Shown: positions 22,775-34,238 of the stretch, in pieces
Layout: every line of letters starts with the position of its first letter
Position numbering within the stretch: position 1 is the first letter of the stretch
Assembly: GCF_027887165.1 (NCBI RefSeq)
Contig: NC_077227.1
Location: 438,889,612-438,953,611, forward strand
Reading direction: 5' to 3'
Source: Monodelphis domestica
Taxonomy: Eukaryota; Chordata; Mammalia; Didelphimorphia; Didelphidae
Length of the DNA stretch: 64,000 bases
The notes under the pieces: model-generated
Databases searched by the model: none
Told to the model about the DNA's origin: nothing
What the model saw: only the letters and a program-made list of their open reading frames with translations
Position numbers and translations under genes: made by a program

Positions 22775-23759
22775 ATGGCTCACATGGCCCAAAATCAAGT
22801 CTCCAGGAAGAAAGGGAAAAAGGTGACTATTGAAAACTTTTATGGTGGAAGTACCCAAGGAAAAGAGGAGAATGAGGATGAAATCCAAAAAAAAAAAAAA
22901 TCACAACATGCCTCCCAAAATGGAAACTATCAACAAGCTCTGGAAGATCTCAAACTGGAGCTTACCCAAAAGATGGAAACCTAGAAAAAAATGGGAGAAA
23001 GAGATCAGCAGTCTGACAGATAAGACTGCTCAATTGGAAAAAGAGCTTGAAGCATCCAATAGAAGGGCAGACAAAGCTGAAAAGCAAAATCAGGCCCTAA
23101 CGACCAGAATTAAGCACCTCGAAGAAAGTGAGATCATAAAACAGCAAGAATCAATAAAGCAAAGCCAAAAAGTTAATGAATTAGAAGAAGACATAAAATA
23201 TCTCACTGAAAAGGTCACTGACTTAGAAAACAGAGGAAGAAGAGACAACCTCCAAATTATCAGTCTCCCAGAAAAACCAGAGATAAACAATAAACTCGAT
23301 GATATTCTATAGGAGATTATAAAAGAAAATTGCCCACACGTTCTGGAGCAAGGGGGCAAAATAGAAATAGAAAGGGTTCATATAACACCCTCTATACTAA
23401 ATCCCCAAAAGACAACCCCTAGGAATGTAATTGCCAAATTCAAGAGCTTCCAAGAAAAGGAGAAAATCCTACAAGAAGCCAAGAAGAGGAGCTTCAGATA
23501 TAGGGGGGCTCCCATAAGGATCACACAGGACTTAGCGGCTAACACACTAAGAGACTGCAAAGCATGGAACATGATATTTAGAAAGGCAAGAGAGCTGGGT
23601 CTCCAACCAAGAATCAACTACCCAGCAAAACTGACTATATACTTCCAGGGGAAAGTATGGGCATTCAACAAAATAGAAGATTTCCAAGCATTTGCTAAGA
23701 AAAGACCAAAACTTTGTGGAAAATTTGATATACAAGCACAGAAAGCAAGAGAATCATGA
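22775..23759 (+). pseudogene. L1-E ORF1 (RNA-binding chaperone), broken
   Basis: ORF1p is the trimeric, coiled-coil, nucleic-acid-binding partner of ORF2p. The start MAHMAQNQVSRKKGKK lies at 22775 in one frame and fails at 22984. The frame shifts near the AAACCTAGAAAAAAATGGG stretch (about 22980-22998), and from there the frame 22830-23312 carries the coiled coil (heptad-like LEKELEASNRRADKAEKQNQ and following, about 23035-23230) and the RRM start (RGRRDNLQIISLPE). A TAG at 23310 interrupts that frame, which then continues to the natural stop at 23757 through the C-terminal domain (PIRITQDLAANTLRD, NYPAKLTIYFQGK). Expected intact length is about 330 residues, normal for the family. Confidence 0.88.
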
Positions 23760-23974
23760 AAAGGTAAATATGAAAGAAAGGGAAAAGGAGATAAATCTTA
23801 TCTTTTTCTTTAAGTTAAACTCTCTTCTATAAGGACTACATTTACATCAAATTATATATATTAATATGTGAGGAAAATGTTTTGTGTAACCCTCAAAAAT
23901 TGTATGCATCATAAAAGTAGTTAGAAGAAACATGCAAAGGGAAATATTGGGGCATTAAGAAGATTTGGGGAAAG

Positions 23975-26900
23975 TGGGAGCAATTTGTTGTCTTCAAGAA
24001 ACACATATGAGGCAGGTTGACACTCACAAGGTTAGAATTAAAGGTTAGAGTAAGACCTTTTGGGCCTCAACTGATAGAAAGAAGGCAGTAGTTGCAATCA
24101 TGATATCTGACAAAGCCAAAGCAAAAATAGACCTGATCAAAAGGGATAGGGAAGGTAAATATATTCTGTTAAAAGGGAGTATAGAAAATGAGGAAATATC
24201 ACTAATCAACATGTATGCACCAAACGGAATAGCATTCAAATTTTTAATAGAGAAACTAGGAGAATTGAAGGAGGAAATAGACAGTAAAACCATATTAGTG
24301 GGAGACTTGAACTAACCACTATCAAATTTAGATAAATCAAACCAAAAAATAGACAAGAAAGAGGTAAAAGAGGTGAATGAAATCTTAGAAAAATTAGAGT
24401 TAATAGACATATGGAGAAAAATAAATAGGGACAAAAAGGAATATACCTTCTTTTCAGCACCACATGGCACATTCACAAAAATAGATCATACACTAGGTCA
24501 CAGAAACATGGCACTCAAATGCAGAAAAGCAGAAATAATTAATGCAGCCTTTTCAAATCTTAAGGCAATAAAAATATTGATCTGTAAGGGTACATGGAGA
24601 GCCAATTCAAAAATTAATTTGAAATTAAATAATATGATACCCCAAAATTGGTTAGTTAGAGAAGAAATCATAGAAACAATTAATAATTTCGTTGAGGAAA
24701 ATTACAACGGTGAGACATCCTTTCAAACCTTATAGGATGCAGCCAATGCAGTACTTAGAGGAAATTCATATCCCTGAGTGCATATATTAACAAATTAGGG
24801 AGGACAGAGATCAAGGAATTCAAAATGCAAATCAAAAAACTTGAGAACGAACAAATTAAAAACCCCCAAAAGAAAACCAAACTAGAGATCCTAAAAATTA
24901 AGGGAGAAATTAATAAAATCGAAAGTGACAGAACTATTGAGCTAATAAGCAAGACTAGAAGCTGGTACTTTGAAAAAACAGACAAAATAGACAAAGTACT
25001 GGTCAATCTAATTAAAAAAAGGAAAGAAGAAAGGCAAATTAACAGCATCAAGGATGAAAAGGGGGATCTCACCTCCAATGAAGAGGAAATTAAGGCAATC
25101 ATTAAAAACTACTTTGCCCAACTATATGGCAATAAATATACCAACCTAGGTGATATGGATGAATATTTACAAAAATATAAATTGTCTAGACTAACAGAAG
25201 AAGAAATAGATTTCTTAAATAATCCCAGATCAGAAAAAGAAATCCAACAGGCCATCAAAGAACTTCCTAAGAAAAAATCCCCAGGGCTTGACGGATTCAC
25301 CAGTGAATTCTATCAAACATTCAAAGAACAGCTAATTCCAATACTATACAAACTATTTGACATAATAAGCAAAGAGGGAGTTCTACCAAACTCCTTTTAT
25401 GACACAAACATGGTACTGATTCCAAAGCCAGGCAGGCCAAAAACAGAGAAAGAAAATTATAGACCAACCTCCCTAATGAATATAGATGCAAAAATCTTAA
25501 ATAGGATACTAGCAAAAAGACTCCAGCAAGTGATCAGAAGGGTCATCCACCATGATCAAGTAGGATTCATACCAGGGATGCAGGGCTGGTTCAATATTAG
25601 GAAAACTATCCACATAATTGACCACATCAACAAGCAAACCAACAAGAACCACATGCTTATCTCAATAGATGCAGAAAAAGCCTTTAATAAAATACAACAC
25701 CCATTCCTACTAAAAACACTAGAAAGCATAGGAATAGAAGGGTTGTTCCTAAAAATAATAAACAGTGTATATCTAAAACCATAAACTAATATCATCTGCA
25801 ATGGGGATAAACTAAATCCATTCCCATTAAGATCAGGAGTGAAACAAGGATGCCCATTATCATCTCTATGATTTGACATTGTACTAGAAACACTAGCAGT
25901 AGCAATTAGAGAAGAAAAAGAAATTGAAGGCATTAAAATAGGCAAGGAGGAGACCAAATTATAGCTCTTTGCAGATGACATGATGGTCTACTTAAAGAAT
26001 CCTAGAGATTCAACCAAAAAGCTAATTGAAATAATCAACAACTTTAGCAAAGTTGCAGGATACAAAATAAACCCATATGTCATCAGCATTTCTATATAAT
26101 TCCAACACAGCTCAGCAGCAAGAACTAGAAAGAGAAATCCCATTCAAAATCACCTTAGACAAAATAAAATACTTAGGAATCTATCTCCCAAGACAAACAC
26201 AGGAACTATATGAACACAACTACAAAACACTTTCCACACAACTAAAACTAGACTTGAACAATTGGAAGAACATTAACTGCTCATGGGTAGGACGAGCCAA
26301 TATAATAAAAATGACCTACCCAAACTCATCTATCTATTTAGTGGCATACCCATGGAACGTCCAAAAAAATTTTTTTACTGATTTAGAAAAAACCATAACA
26401 AAGTTCATTTGAAAGAACAAAAGATCAAGGATATCCAGGGAAATAATGAAAAAAAAATACAAAGGAAGGGGGCCTTGCAGTCCCAGATCTCAGACTATAT
26501 TATAAAACAGCAGTCATCAAAACAATTTGGTACTGGCTAAGAGAAAGAAAGGAGGATCAGTGGAATAGACTGGGGGCAAGCAACCTCAGCAAGACAGTAT
26601 ATGACAAACCCAAAGATTCCAGCTTTTGGGACAAAAATCCACTATTTCATAAAATCTGCTGGGAAAATTGGAGGACAGTGTGGGAAAGATTAGGTTTAGA
26701 TCAACACCTCACACCCTACACCAAGATAAATTCAGAATGGGTGAATGACTTGAACATAAAGAAGGAAAGTATAAGAAAATTAGGCGAACACAGAATAGCA
26801 TACATGTCAGACCTTTGGGAAGGGAAAGACTTCAAAACCAAGCAAGACTTAGAAAGAGTTACAAAATGCAAAATGAATAATCTGGAATACATCAAAATAA

Positions 26901-27676
26901 AAAGTTTTTGTACAAACAAAACCAATGTAACCAAAATCAGAAGGGTAGCAACAAATTGGGAAATAATCTTCATTAAAAACCTCTGACAAAGGTTTAATTA
27001 CTCAAATTTACAAAGAACTAAATCAATTGGACAAAAAATCAAGCCATTCTCCAATTGATAAATGGGCAAGGGACATGAAAGGGCAGTTCTCAGCCAAAGA
27101 AATCAAAACTATTAATAAGCACATGAAAAAGTGCTCTACATCTCTTATAATCAGAGAGATGCAAATCAAAACAACTCTGTGGTATCACCTCACACCTAGC
27201 AGATTGGTAACATGACAGCTATGGAAAGTAATGAATGCTGGAGGGGATGTGGCAAATTGGGGACACTAATTCATTGCTGATGGAGTTGTGAATTGATCCA
27301 ACCATTCTGGAGGGCAATTTGGAACTATGCCCAAAGGGTGATAAAAGACTGTCTGCCCTTTGATCCAGCTATAGCACTGCTGGGTTTGTACCCCAAAGAG
27401 ATAATAAGGAAAAAGACTTGTACAAGAATATTCATAGCTGCGCTCTTTGTGGTGGCCAAAAATTGGAAAACGTGGGGATGCCCATCAATTGGGGAATGGC
27501 TAAACAAATTGTGGTATATGTTGGTGATGGAATACTATTGTGCTAAAAGGAATAATAAAGTAGAGGAATTCCATGGAGACTGGAACAACCTCCAGGAAGT
27601 GATGCAGAGCGAAAGGAGCAGAACCAGGAAAACATTGTACACAGAGACTGATACACTGTGGTACAATCTAAGGTGA
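23975..27676 (+). pseudogene. L1-E ORF2, broken and missing its start
   Basis: The first 35-40 codons are absent; recognisable text starts at the LQETHMR motif (about 23992). Open pieces are 24100-24315 (endonuclease, VGDLN retained), 24373-24735 (endonuclease end), 24825-25784 (RT fingers), 26077-26412, 26678-26986 and 27293-27676 (C-terminal end). In-frame stops are seen after 24312, at 24733, at 25782, at 25869 (TGA, shared with L1-A) and just before FADD at about 25962 (TAG). Indels near 24765, 26080 and 26310 shift the frame. The cysteine motif region has decayed. Confidence 0.92.
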
Positions 27677-28051
27677 TGGACTTCTCCATTAGGGACAATG
27701 CAATGTCCCTGAACAATCTGCAGGGATCTAAAAAATACTATCCACAAGCAGAGGATAAACTGTGGGAGTAAAAATACCGATGAAAAGCAACTGCTTGACT
27801 ACAGGGGTTGAGGGAATATGACTGAGGAGAGACTCTAAATGAACACTCTAATGCAAATACCAACAACAGGGAAATGGGTTCGAGTCAAGAACACATGTGA
27901 TAACCAGTGGAATCGTGTGTCGGCTATGGGAGAGGGAAATATGGTGGGAGGGGGGCCAGGGAGGAAAATAAAATGATCTTTGTTTTCAGTGAATAATGTT
28001 TGGAAATGACCAAATAAAATAATGTTTAAAATAAAAAAAATACATACCTAA

Positions 28052-29247
28052 ACAGCTTTAGACTATGGGAACCTGCCATTTACTGATAATTGTTATGGGA
28101 CTGTGATTAACATTTGTGTCTGATTCTAGGAAACGAGATAAAAAAGGAGCCAGACTTAAACTGAATAGTGCCAAAAGTGCACACAGATCAAAAAAGAAAG
28201 AAACCAATCAAGGTAAGATTGACGCACTTCTAAGCCAATACAAAGGACTTGAACCTAGTGTGAGACTCTAGGTTGCAATGCTTGACATATGTTAGGACAT
28301 AGACCTTCTTTGTATACACACTCTTTGTGAAAATACTTACAGACAAGTACCAAAGTTTGGCTATCAACGTGGGTCCCTCTATCTCTGAGAATGAAGGTTA
28401 AATCAGTCCAGGGAATGAAACTTCCCTATCAAAATAAAATTCTAGTTCCTTTTCTTCTAATAGTATGGCAACTTCCTGTAGTCTTGGCTGCAAATGGGTA
28501 AGTGAAATATTACCGAATTCTGTCCTACAGACTTGTGGGATAGAAATTACTTTAAATTGGACCTCTACAAGGGCCTATTATGAATTTATTCTTGCTTACT
28601 CAACATTTTATATACATAGATTTTGGTATTTTGATTCTGATTTTGAATTTTTTTCTTTTTCTCCCAAAAACTTAAGTTTCTTCCATTTTTTCCTTATATT
28701 TTTGGTTTTGTTTTTCTCTTCTTTTTAATAATTGACTCACACACCCCATAATTAAAACATTGCATTCTGAGCTGAACTGGATTTTTTAAACACCCACTTC
28801 AGGGGGGATTGTATTTTAATAAAAATCCAAGATTTTGAAATTTTTGTTTGAGAAAGATCTTCAAGGAAGAAGTTTGCTAACTCCTAAATCCAGAGAATGA
28901 ACTGTTGCATAAAGATGTCAGAAAACCTACACTACATCAAGAAGATCAAGAATGAACTTTGGATGTGGTTGATTGATTGGAAGTTTGATTGAACATTTAT
29001 TTGAATCTAAACTTCTATGCCAAATGGGGACTGCCCCCAATTGGTTTTTGTCAATGCACTCAGCAAACATTGGTTTATTGTTTGTCTTTCTTCTATTTCC
29101 CTCTTTATCTAACTATTGTAACTTATAATTTCCCCTTAAAAATTGAATATTGTATACATCTGTAATTAGAAGTACTTTAGGACTACAACATGTTTATGTT
29201 AAATAATCAGTGGGGAGACTAGTCTCCCAATGATCATCAGGGGGGAT
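28052..29247 (+). other. ERV-2 3' region, right part, with purine tract
   Basis: Resumes the text interrupted at 22156 and matches ERV-1 7580-8793 closely. A short frame at 28465-28728 is not recognisable as envelope. Just before the LTR is the purine-rich CAGGGGGGAT (29238-29246), the position and composition of a polypurine tract, the plus-strand primer site of retroviruses. Confidence 0.7.
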
Positions 29248-29957
29248 TGTGAAGATTCAATTTAGCTATCTCCTGATATGTTACAATGAAGATGCTTATT
29301 CTAACAAAATCAGGGATGTCTTGGGAACTTTGAATTACTCCACCCTACTTTGTCTGAAAAAATCGAGAATGTCTGTAACTATGTTTGAGGATTGAGTTTT
29401 AAGGGGGTGGACTTTGATAGAGAAATTGACAAATAATAAACAGCTAACAGACTCCTGGGATGTCCTAATTCAAGCTTAGGCTACCATTGGTACAGAGGAG
29501 ATGCAGGAAAGTGAGGTAGACTCTCCTAGCTTTTTTCATGGGGCTTGCTCTTGTTAGTCTCTTTTCCCGGAGAGGTGGCTCTGGCTGGCAGCATGGTACA
29601 CATTCCGACATCTTGGCATGGTGGCAGCTATTTGTTCGGGTTTAGGCAGTGAGTTTCCCCTTGAGCTAATTCAGCTTCAGGAATCTTGGCTGAACCCTCT
29701 TGGAATTCAAGCTGATTCCTTCCAACTTTACTCTCCAAAACTTTATTTTCCTAGAGCCTCTAATCTTCCCTCCTGGAACAAGCCATGAAGGAGAAATCCT
29801 ACACCTTTTCCTTCTTCCTTCTTCTTAATTTCTTTCCACTATATTAATTAAATCACCATAAATTTCAAGCTGACTTGGGTATTTTTTTATTTGGGATATC
29901 CCATGGTGACTAATAATTAATATAGTTTAGGTCACAACTCTAAAATTATCCTTTACA
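29248..29957 (+). mobile_element. 3' LTR (family C) of ERV-2
   Basis: 710 bp from TGTGAAGATTCAA to ATCCTTTACA, directly after the purine tract. The family C marker ACTCCACCCTACTTTGTC lies near its start. To the right the text is CTATAATCTCAC, which is the interior of a family B LTR, so ERV-2 appears to have integrated into the 5' LTR of ERV-3. The matching left half of that LTR is not in the window, so the duplication cannot be confirmed. Confidence 0.8.
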
Positions 29958-30022
29958 CTATAATCTCACTTGAGTCTCCACCTGGGCAAAATCACAATTA
30001 GTATTTAACTGGCAGTAATGCC
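29958..30022 (+). mobile_element. Family B LTR piece (5' LTR of ERV-3), part 1
   Basis: Matches 33961-34025 of the ERV-3 3' LTR (CTCCACCTGGG, ATCACAATTAGTATTTAACT). Bounded on the left by the ERV-2 3' LTR and on the right by the inverted family C solo LTR. Confidence 0.75.
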
Positions 30023-30740
30023 TGTGAAAGATAATTCTATAGTTATGACTTAAAATATAAATTAATTAGTTGCCATGGGATATCCCAAATAATAAAATAC
30101 CTAAGTCAGCTGGAAATTATGGTGATTTTAATTAATATAGAGAGAAGGAATTAAGGAGAAGAGAGAGGGGGAGGAAAGAGTTAATTTAAACTGCTCCGGC
30201 TCAGGCTAAGCCAGGCAGGAGTTAAAGGCCTTGGCTAAAGGGGTCTTCCTGAGCCCAAGGGAAAAAGAAGTCAGTCTTTTCACTCACCATGAGACCATCT
30301 CAAGGAAACTGTCTGAGTGAGCTCCTCCAGGCTGAGTTCCAGGATCGAACTGGCGCCCAGGGTGCTCACAGGAAGTGATCAGCCAGATTCACCTCTCCAG
30401 GGAATGAGAGTGAAGGGAGGAAGTAACGTGCCCTATATAGATGGTTTTACGTCATTTTCCTGTGTCTCATCTGTACCAATGGTAGCTTAGCTTGACTTAG
30501 GACAGTCCAGGTGTCTGTCAGCTATTTCTGCACGTGTCTGTTGAAGGCCATCCTCCTAGATACTTAACCTTAAGTATGGGTACAGACATTCATGACCTTG
30601 TTAGACTAAGTAGGGTGGAGCAATGTAAAGTTCCAAAGGCATTCTTGATCATGATTCTCCAGTGTTACAATAAGGAAATAGATAAATCAAATCTTCTAAA
30701 GTACAGTCTGAGTAGGGTGGAGTAGTTTTTGAAGTTTACA
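30023..30740 (-). mobile_element. Solo LTR, family C, inverted, inside the ERV-3 5' LTR
   Basis: On the minus strand it runs TGTAAACTTCAAAAACTACT to TAGAATTATCTTTCACA, 718 bp. It is flanked by TGCC (30019-30022) and CGCC (30741-30744), a 4-bp duplication with one change. It pairs with the ERV-2 3' LTR (29248-29957) as an inverted repeat with only 65 bp between them. The motif CTCCACCCTACT occurs twice in it (near 30605 and 30712), suggesting a duplicated U3 element. A TATA-like CTATATAG lies at about 30434-30441. Confidence 0.82.
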
Positions 30741-30744
30741 CGCC

Positions 30745-30931
30745 TCCCATGCTCTTCTCTTCCATTGCAATGATGTAGTGGTAAACTAAGCTCAGGGATT
30801 CTGAATTGGCTAATCAGCCACGGGTACATGATTTTTATTTTGTATCTTCTTTATTCCTTGATTTCTAATAATCCTTAATAAACCTTAAAAAATATAATAT
30901 TTTTATTACTAGATATAATTTAATTTTTACA
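30745..30931 (+). mobile_element. Family B LTR piece (5' LTR of ERV-3), part 2
   Basis: Matches the right end of 33893-34211: CATGCTCTTCTCTTCCATTG, the GGCTAATCAGCCA segment, AATAAA at about 30877 and the end TAATTTTTACA at 30931. Confidence 0.8.
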
Positions 30932-32690
30932 GTTAATGGCAACCACAACATTGGATGAGAACTTCTCCATTTTTTTTAAAGATAGCCTAGATAATTTTTT
31001 TAAGTCACATTTCTCCTGCCAAGCCTTTTCAGCAAAGCTTCTGATTGAGCTTGCTCCTGCTGTCTGCTTCTGCGCTCCATCCGCGCTTGCCTCCAGGCAT
31101 CCACTCTGGATCTGCTTGACCCAGATCGCTCTCCCAGTCCCAACCCACCCTGGATCAGCCCCAACTGATCTCCAGCTTCTGAGCCAGATTGCCCCAGGCC
31201 CATCCCCAGGATCCAGGTTGCTGGTAGCTGCTCCTGTGTCTTCAGAAACACAAACCAGCTGGTAAAAACTGGGGTGTTCTTTCCTTAGGCAACAATAAGC
31301 CTCCACTTGGCAGGGGACCTCAGGGGGGGTGAAAAGAGGAGAAGGAAGAGACTTTTCCAAACAGGAAGTTACAAGTATGGCATATTCTATGGGAGAGCAG
31401 TGCATTGCCTATTTCAAAGGATATTTTTTGAGTACACTGATCCTTTTACTTATCTTACCTGAGATTCAGGAGAGAATTCATCTCCCTGCAACTCTTTGCC
31501 ATTTAGATCTGCCTAATTTGAGATTCCTAAAATCCATGTTCTCCACTATGGGGAATTCCACAGTACTGACAAAAGGCATTTCAATGGATAAAATAAAATA
31601 ATTTTAAAGAGACTGGAGGTTACATTTTAAGGCTTTTCAAACTCCAATGTTTTATAAAAATCTCTGTATTTTATTGCATTTTGCTTATTGTTTTGTTTAA
31701 GATTTAATTTTGTTGGTTTTAAGTTCATATATTAATGTATTCAATACTATTCTGTTACACTGAATCATTTTAATGTACTGGGTTTTAACTACAGTTATGT
31801 TCTGTTGCTTTCCCCCAATAACTATACTGAAAAAACATTATGGAATAAGCCCATATATAAAAATAGCCTTTTTTTTTCTATTTTGACTTTGTAAATTGTC
31901 ACATAGAGGATGGATGAACTTCATCAAAACTGGTTACAATTGGATAATAGCCTTTGGAAATTTTGATGAGCTAAATATCTCAAATTAATTTTAAGGGGTC
32001 TTTAGAAATGATTTTTAGATTTTTTTTCAACAACTGATCATTTTGCCTGCCTCTAACAGGAGGTAAGGTCCATTTTAGTAGCTGAAGTGAAATACATTAA
32101 TAATCCCCACCTCCCACATTTATAAAAATGTGAATGGATGGGACATCACAGTTTCATACCAAAGGAGCCAGGAAGTTAATCCCAGGGCATGGTAACTCTG
32201 GATGGCTCCCAAAAGGGAGCATCTCTCATTTATAACTCTTCAGTTCACTTTACTTCCACCAGAATGATCTCTAGATTTCTTGATGATGTTCTAGACCCAA
32301 ATAAGTTTTTCTTTGTTTAAAAATATATTTACCTAGGTTGAAAGATTTGCTACACCTGAAAAACTTGTGACAAGTATCCATTTTCTTTAAATGTCATACA
32401 GCAACTTGTGTGAAATATGATAGTAGGTTTATTTGCTATTGTAATTAACTGGGCTATTGCAAATTTTGGGGATTTTGATACTTTTTGAATGTGCATTACC
32501 TGTTGTACTCCTGTTCTTTATACAAAAAACTGTTACTTTGTGAAATTCATTTGCTTATACTCACAGTGGATCATGGCCAGTTATGAAGAGGAAATGGATC
32601 TCATTTTTGGTGAGAAACCTTGTATTCTACATTTCCTTAGCTGACACAGTGTGTCAATTATTATAAGCTATATTTTTTTTATTTTTTATT
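30932..32690 (+). other. Unrecognised interior of ERV-3
   Basis: Begins right after the 5' LTR with GTTAATGGCAACCAC; the TGG at 30937 could start a primer-binding site but is five bases from the LTR end, which is unusual. A 109-codon frame at 30936-31265 (starting MATTTLDENF) and a 90-codon frame at 31329-31601 do not resemble retroviral proteins I know. From about 31600 the text is AT-rich and looks like a host 3' UTR or intergenic DNA. It may be captured host sequence or a fast-evolving interior; I assign no function. Confidence 0.4.
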
Positions 32691-33892
32691 CTTTTATTAT
32701 ATTTTTCTTACATGTACAATATACTATTTCAGTTTTTTATTTTTTCTCTCCTTTTCATATTTGAAGCACATGTCACCAGTATTAAGATTTTCTTTAACTT
32801 TTTTTTTTATTTTGCAGTAATATAAGTTTAAAATATAAAATATATTTGCTATAATGTCAATGTATGCCCCAAAAGCTTGAGACTATAAAAATGATTCCAT
32901 TAATTGTTTTTAAAAAAGTATGGGACTTTGCTTAATGATCCTGTCTGATTCCAGGACAAGAGAATACAAAAAGAGCCATTGCACAGTGCCAAAGAAGCAC
33001 AAAACTAAACTGCATAGTGCCAATCGAGCACAAGGTCAGAGACCAACCAATCCTGGTAAGGTTGATGAAAATTTTGAGCCATGACAAGAGGACTTGAACA
33101 TGTTTGAAGTTTGAGGTTGTGGCTGTTTAACATGTGTTAAAGGCCTTGTTTCTTGTTCCATATTCTTCCTTGTTCCATATTCTACCAAGTATCTCAAATT
33201 TGGCTCCTACCTGGCTCCTAAAATCTAGTCCCTTTTCTGTCTTTCATAATGTGGCAACTTTCTGTAGTCCTGGCTACTGATTGGGTTAATGCTTAATTGC
33301 TTATATCATTTTAATTGGGCCCTGATTCAAGGACCTGTTATAGATTTATTTTTTCCTATACTTAGAATTTTTACATATAAGACTTTGATAGTCTATATTT
33401 TATACAGAAATTATCTTTCTTTAATTTGGAGGGTTTTTTTGTTTTTGATTTCTCTTGCCAACTGATCCATATACCTCATAACTCAGCCATGCATCCCTAA
33501 ATGATCCCTGTGATTTTCAATCACCCTCTTCAGGGCGGGTATGTATAAAATATTATTATTTTAAATTGCAAAGTTTAAATTCCTTTTGAGAGTAATTTTA
33601 GGTTAAGAAACATAGTACCTCTCTAAATCCAGAAAGTGAACTGTTTGGAGAAGACACCATTAAGATGCCTGCACAGACCACAAGGTGCACCAGAAGATCC
33701 AGAGTGAACTTTGGGATGTGGTGATTTGAACTGTGCAGGGTTTGACTGCATTTATTTTTTATGTATACTCTTATGCCAAAGGGGACTGTCCCCTAACTGG
33801 CTTTTTGTCAATGTGCCTAGTAATCATTTAAGGTGATTATGTTTCCATGATCCTTTTGGGGAAACTGGTTTCCCAATAGGATCACAGGGGGA
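32690..33892 (+). other. ERV-3 3' module before the LTR
   Basis: Shares with ERV-1 and ERV-2 the ordered landmarks: the GCACATGTCA string, the ATTTGCTATAATGT segment, CTGTCTGATTCCAGGA, the AAGTGAACTGTT segment and the final GATCACAGGGGGA purine tract at about 33881-33892. No envelope coding potential recognised. Confidence 0.6.
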
Positions 33893-34211
33893 TGTATAAA
33901 TGGAGATTTTAAACCCTAGACTTCAATCCCCAGAAGTCCTTGGTATTTTCCAGAATTCCCTATAATCTCACCTGAGTCTCCACCTGGGAGAGATCACAAT
34001 TAGTATTTAACTGGCAGTAACACCTCCCACGCTCTTCTCTTCCATTGTAATGATGTAGTGGTAAACTAAGCCCGGGGATTTTGAGTTGGCTAATCAGCCA
34101 TGGGCACATGGTTTTTATTTTGTATCTTCTTTATTCCTTGATTTCTAATAATCCTGAATACACCTCATAAAATATAATATTTTTATTACTAGATATAATT
34201 TAATTTTTACA
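33893..34211 (+). mobile_element. 3' LTR (family B) of ERV-3
   Basis: Runs from TGTATAAATGGAGATTTT to TAATTTTTACA, 319 bp, directly after the purine tract. Near the end the text is AATAATCCTGAATACACC, where the 5' LTR copy reads AATAAACC. Family members at 20773-21098 and 29958-30931. Confidence 0.8.
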
Positions 34212-34238
34212 CTCTTCATCCCTGTGTAGTTGCTGTTG

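Larger units (their letters stand above)
22170..28038 (+). mobile_element. Near full-length LINE-1 (L1-E) inserted in the ERV-2 3' region
   Basis: 5.87 kb with a target-site duplication AATACATACCCAA (22157-22169) and AATACATACCTAA (28039-28051), one mismatch. In order: 5' UTR (22170-22774), ORF1 (22775-23759), a short inter-ORF space (23760 to about 23975), ORF2 lacking its first codons (to 27676) and a 3' UTR ending in AAATAAAATAATG and an A-run. It is the only copy here with ORF1. All frames are broken, so it is inactive. The subfamily is the same as L1-A, judged by shared substitutions in RT. Confidence 0.95.
10246..29957 (+). mobile_element. ERV-2: class I endogenous retrovirus fossil split by nested insertions
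   Basis: A retroviral fossil running gag (10246-11310), protease (about 11540-11786), pol (17972-21725), 3' region (21726-22156, 28052-29247) and 3' LTR (29248-29957). Its 5' LTR and the start of gag are not present; the element begins at the junction with L1-B. Intervening sequence is later insertions: L1-C, L1-D with a nested solo LTR, a solo LTR at 17103, a SINE at 18364, a solo LTR at 20773 and L1-E. The retroviral text resumes cleanly after each. It is broken many times over and no envelope gene was recognised. Four-base duplications around the LTR insertions fit class I elements. Confidence 0.85.
29958..34211 (+). mobile_element. ERV-3: LTR fossil with family B LTRs and an atypical interior
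   Basis: The 5' LTR (partial, with an inverted solo LTR inside) and the 3' LTR (33893-34211) are of family B. The interior comprises an unrecognised stretch (30932 to about 32690) and a 3' module (about 32690-33892) homologous to the 3' region of ERV-1 and ERV-2. No gag, protease or pol text was recognised. It may be a non-autonomous or strongly rearranged relative. Copies of the 3' module are clearly diverged between ERV-3 and the other two, so it is old. Confidence 0.7.

Noticed and set aside
28465-28728. Envelope remnant in the ERV-2 3' region
   Set aside because: An 87-codon frame rich in Phe, Leu and Ser from T-rich DNA; no envelope motif visible.
30936-31601. Host or viral protein genes in frames 30936-31265 and 31329-31601
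   Set aside because: No family resemblance and no codon or splice context; the first begins only because an ATG follows the LTR end.
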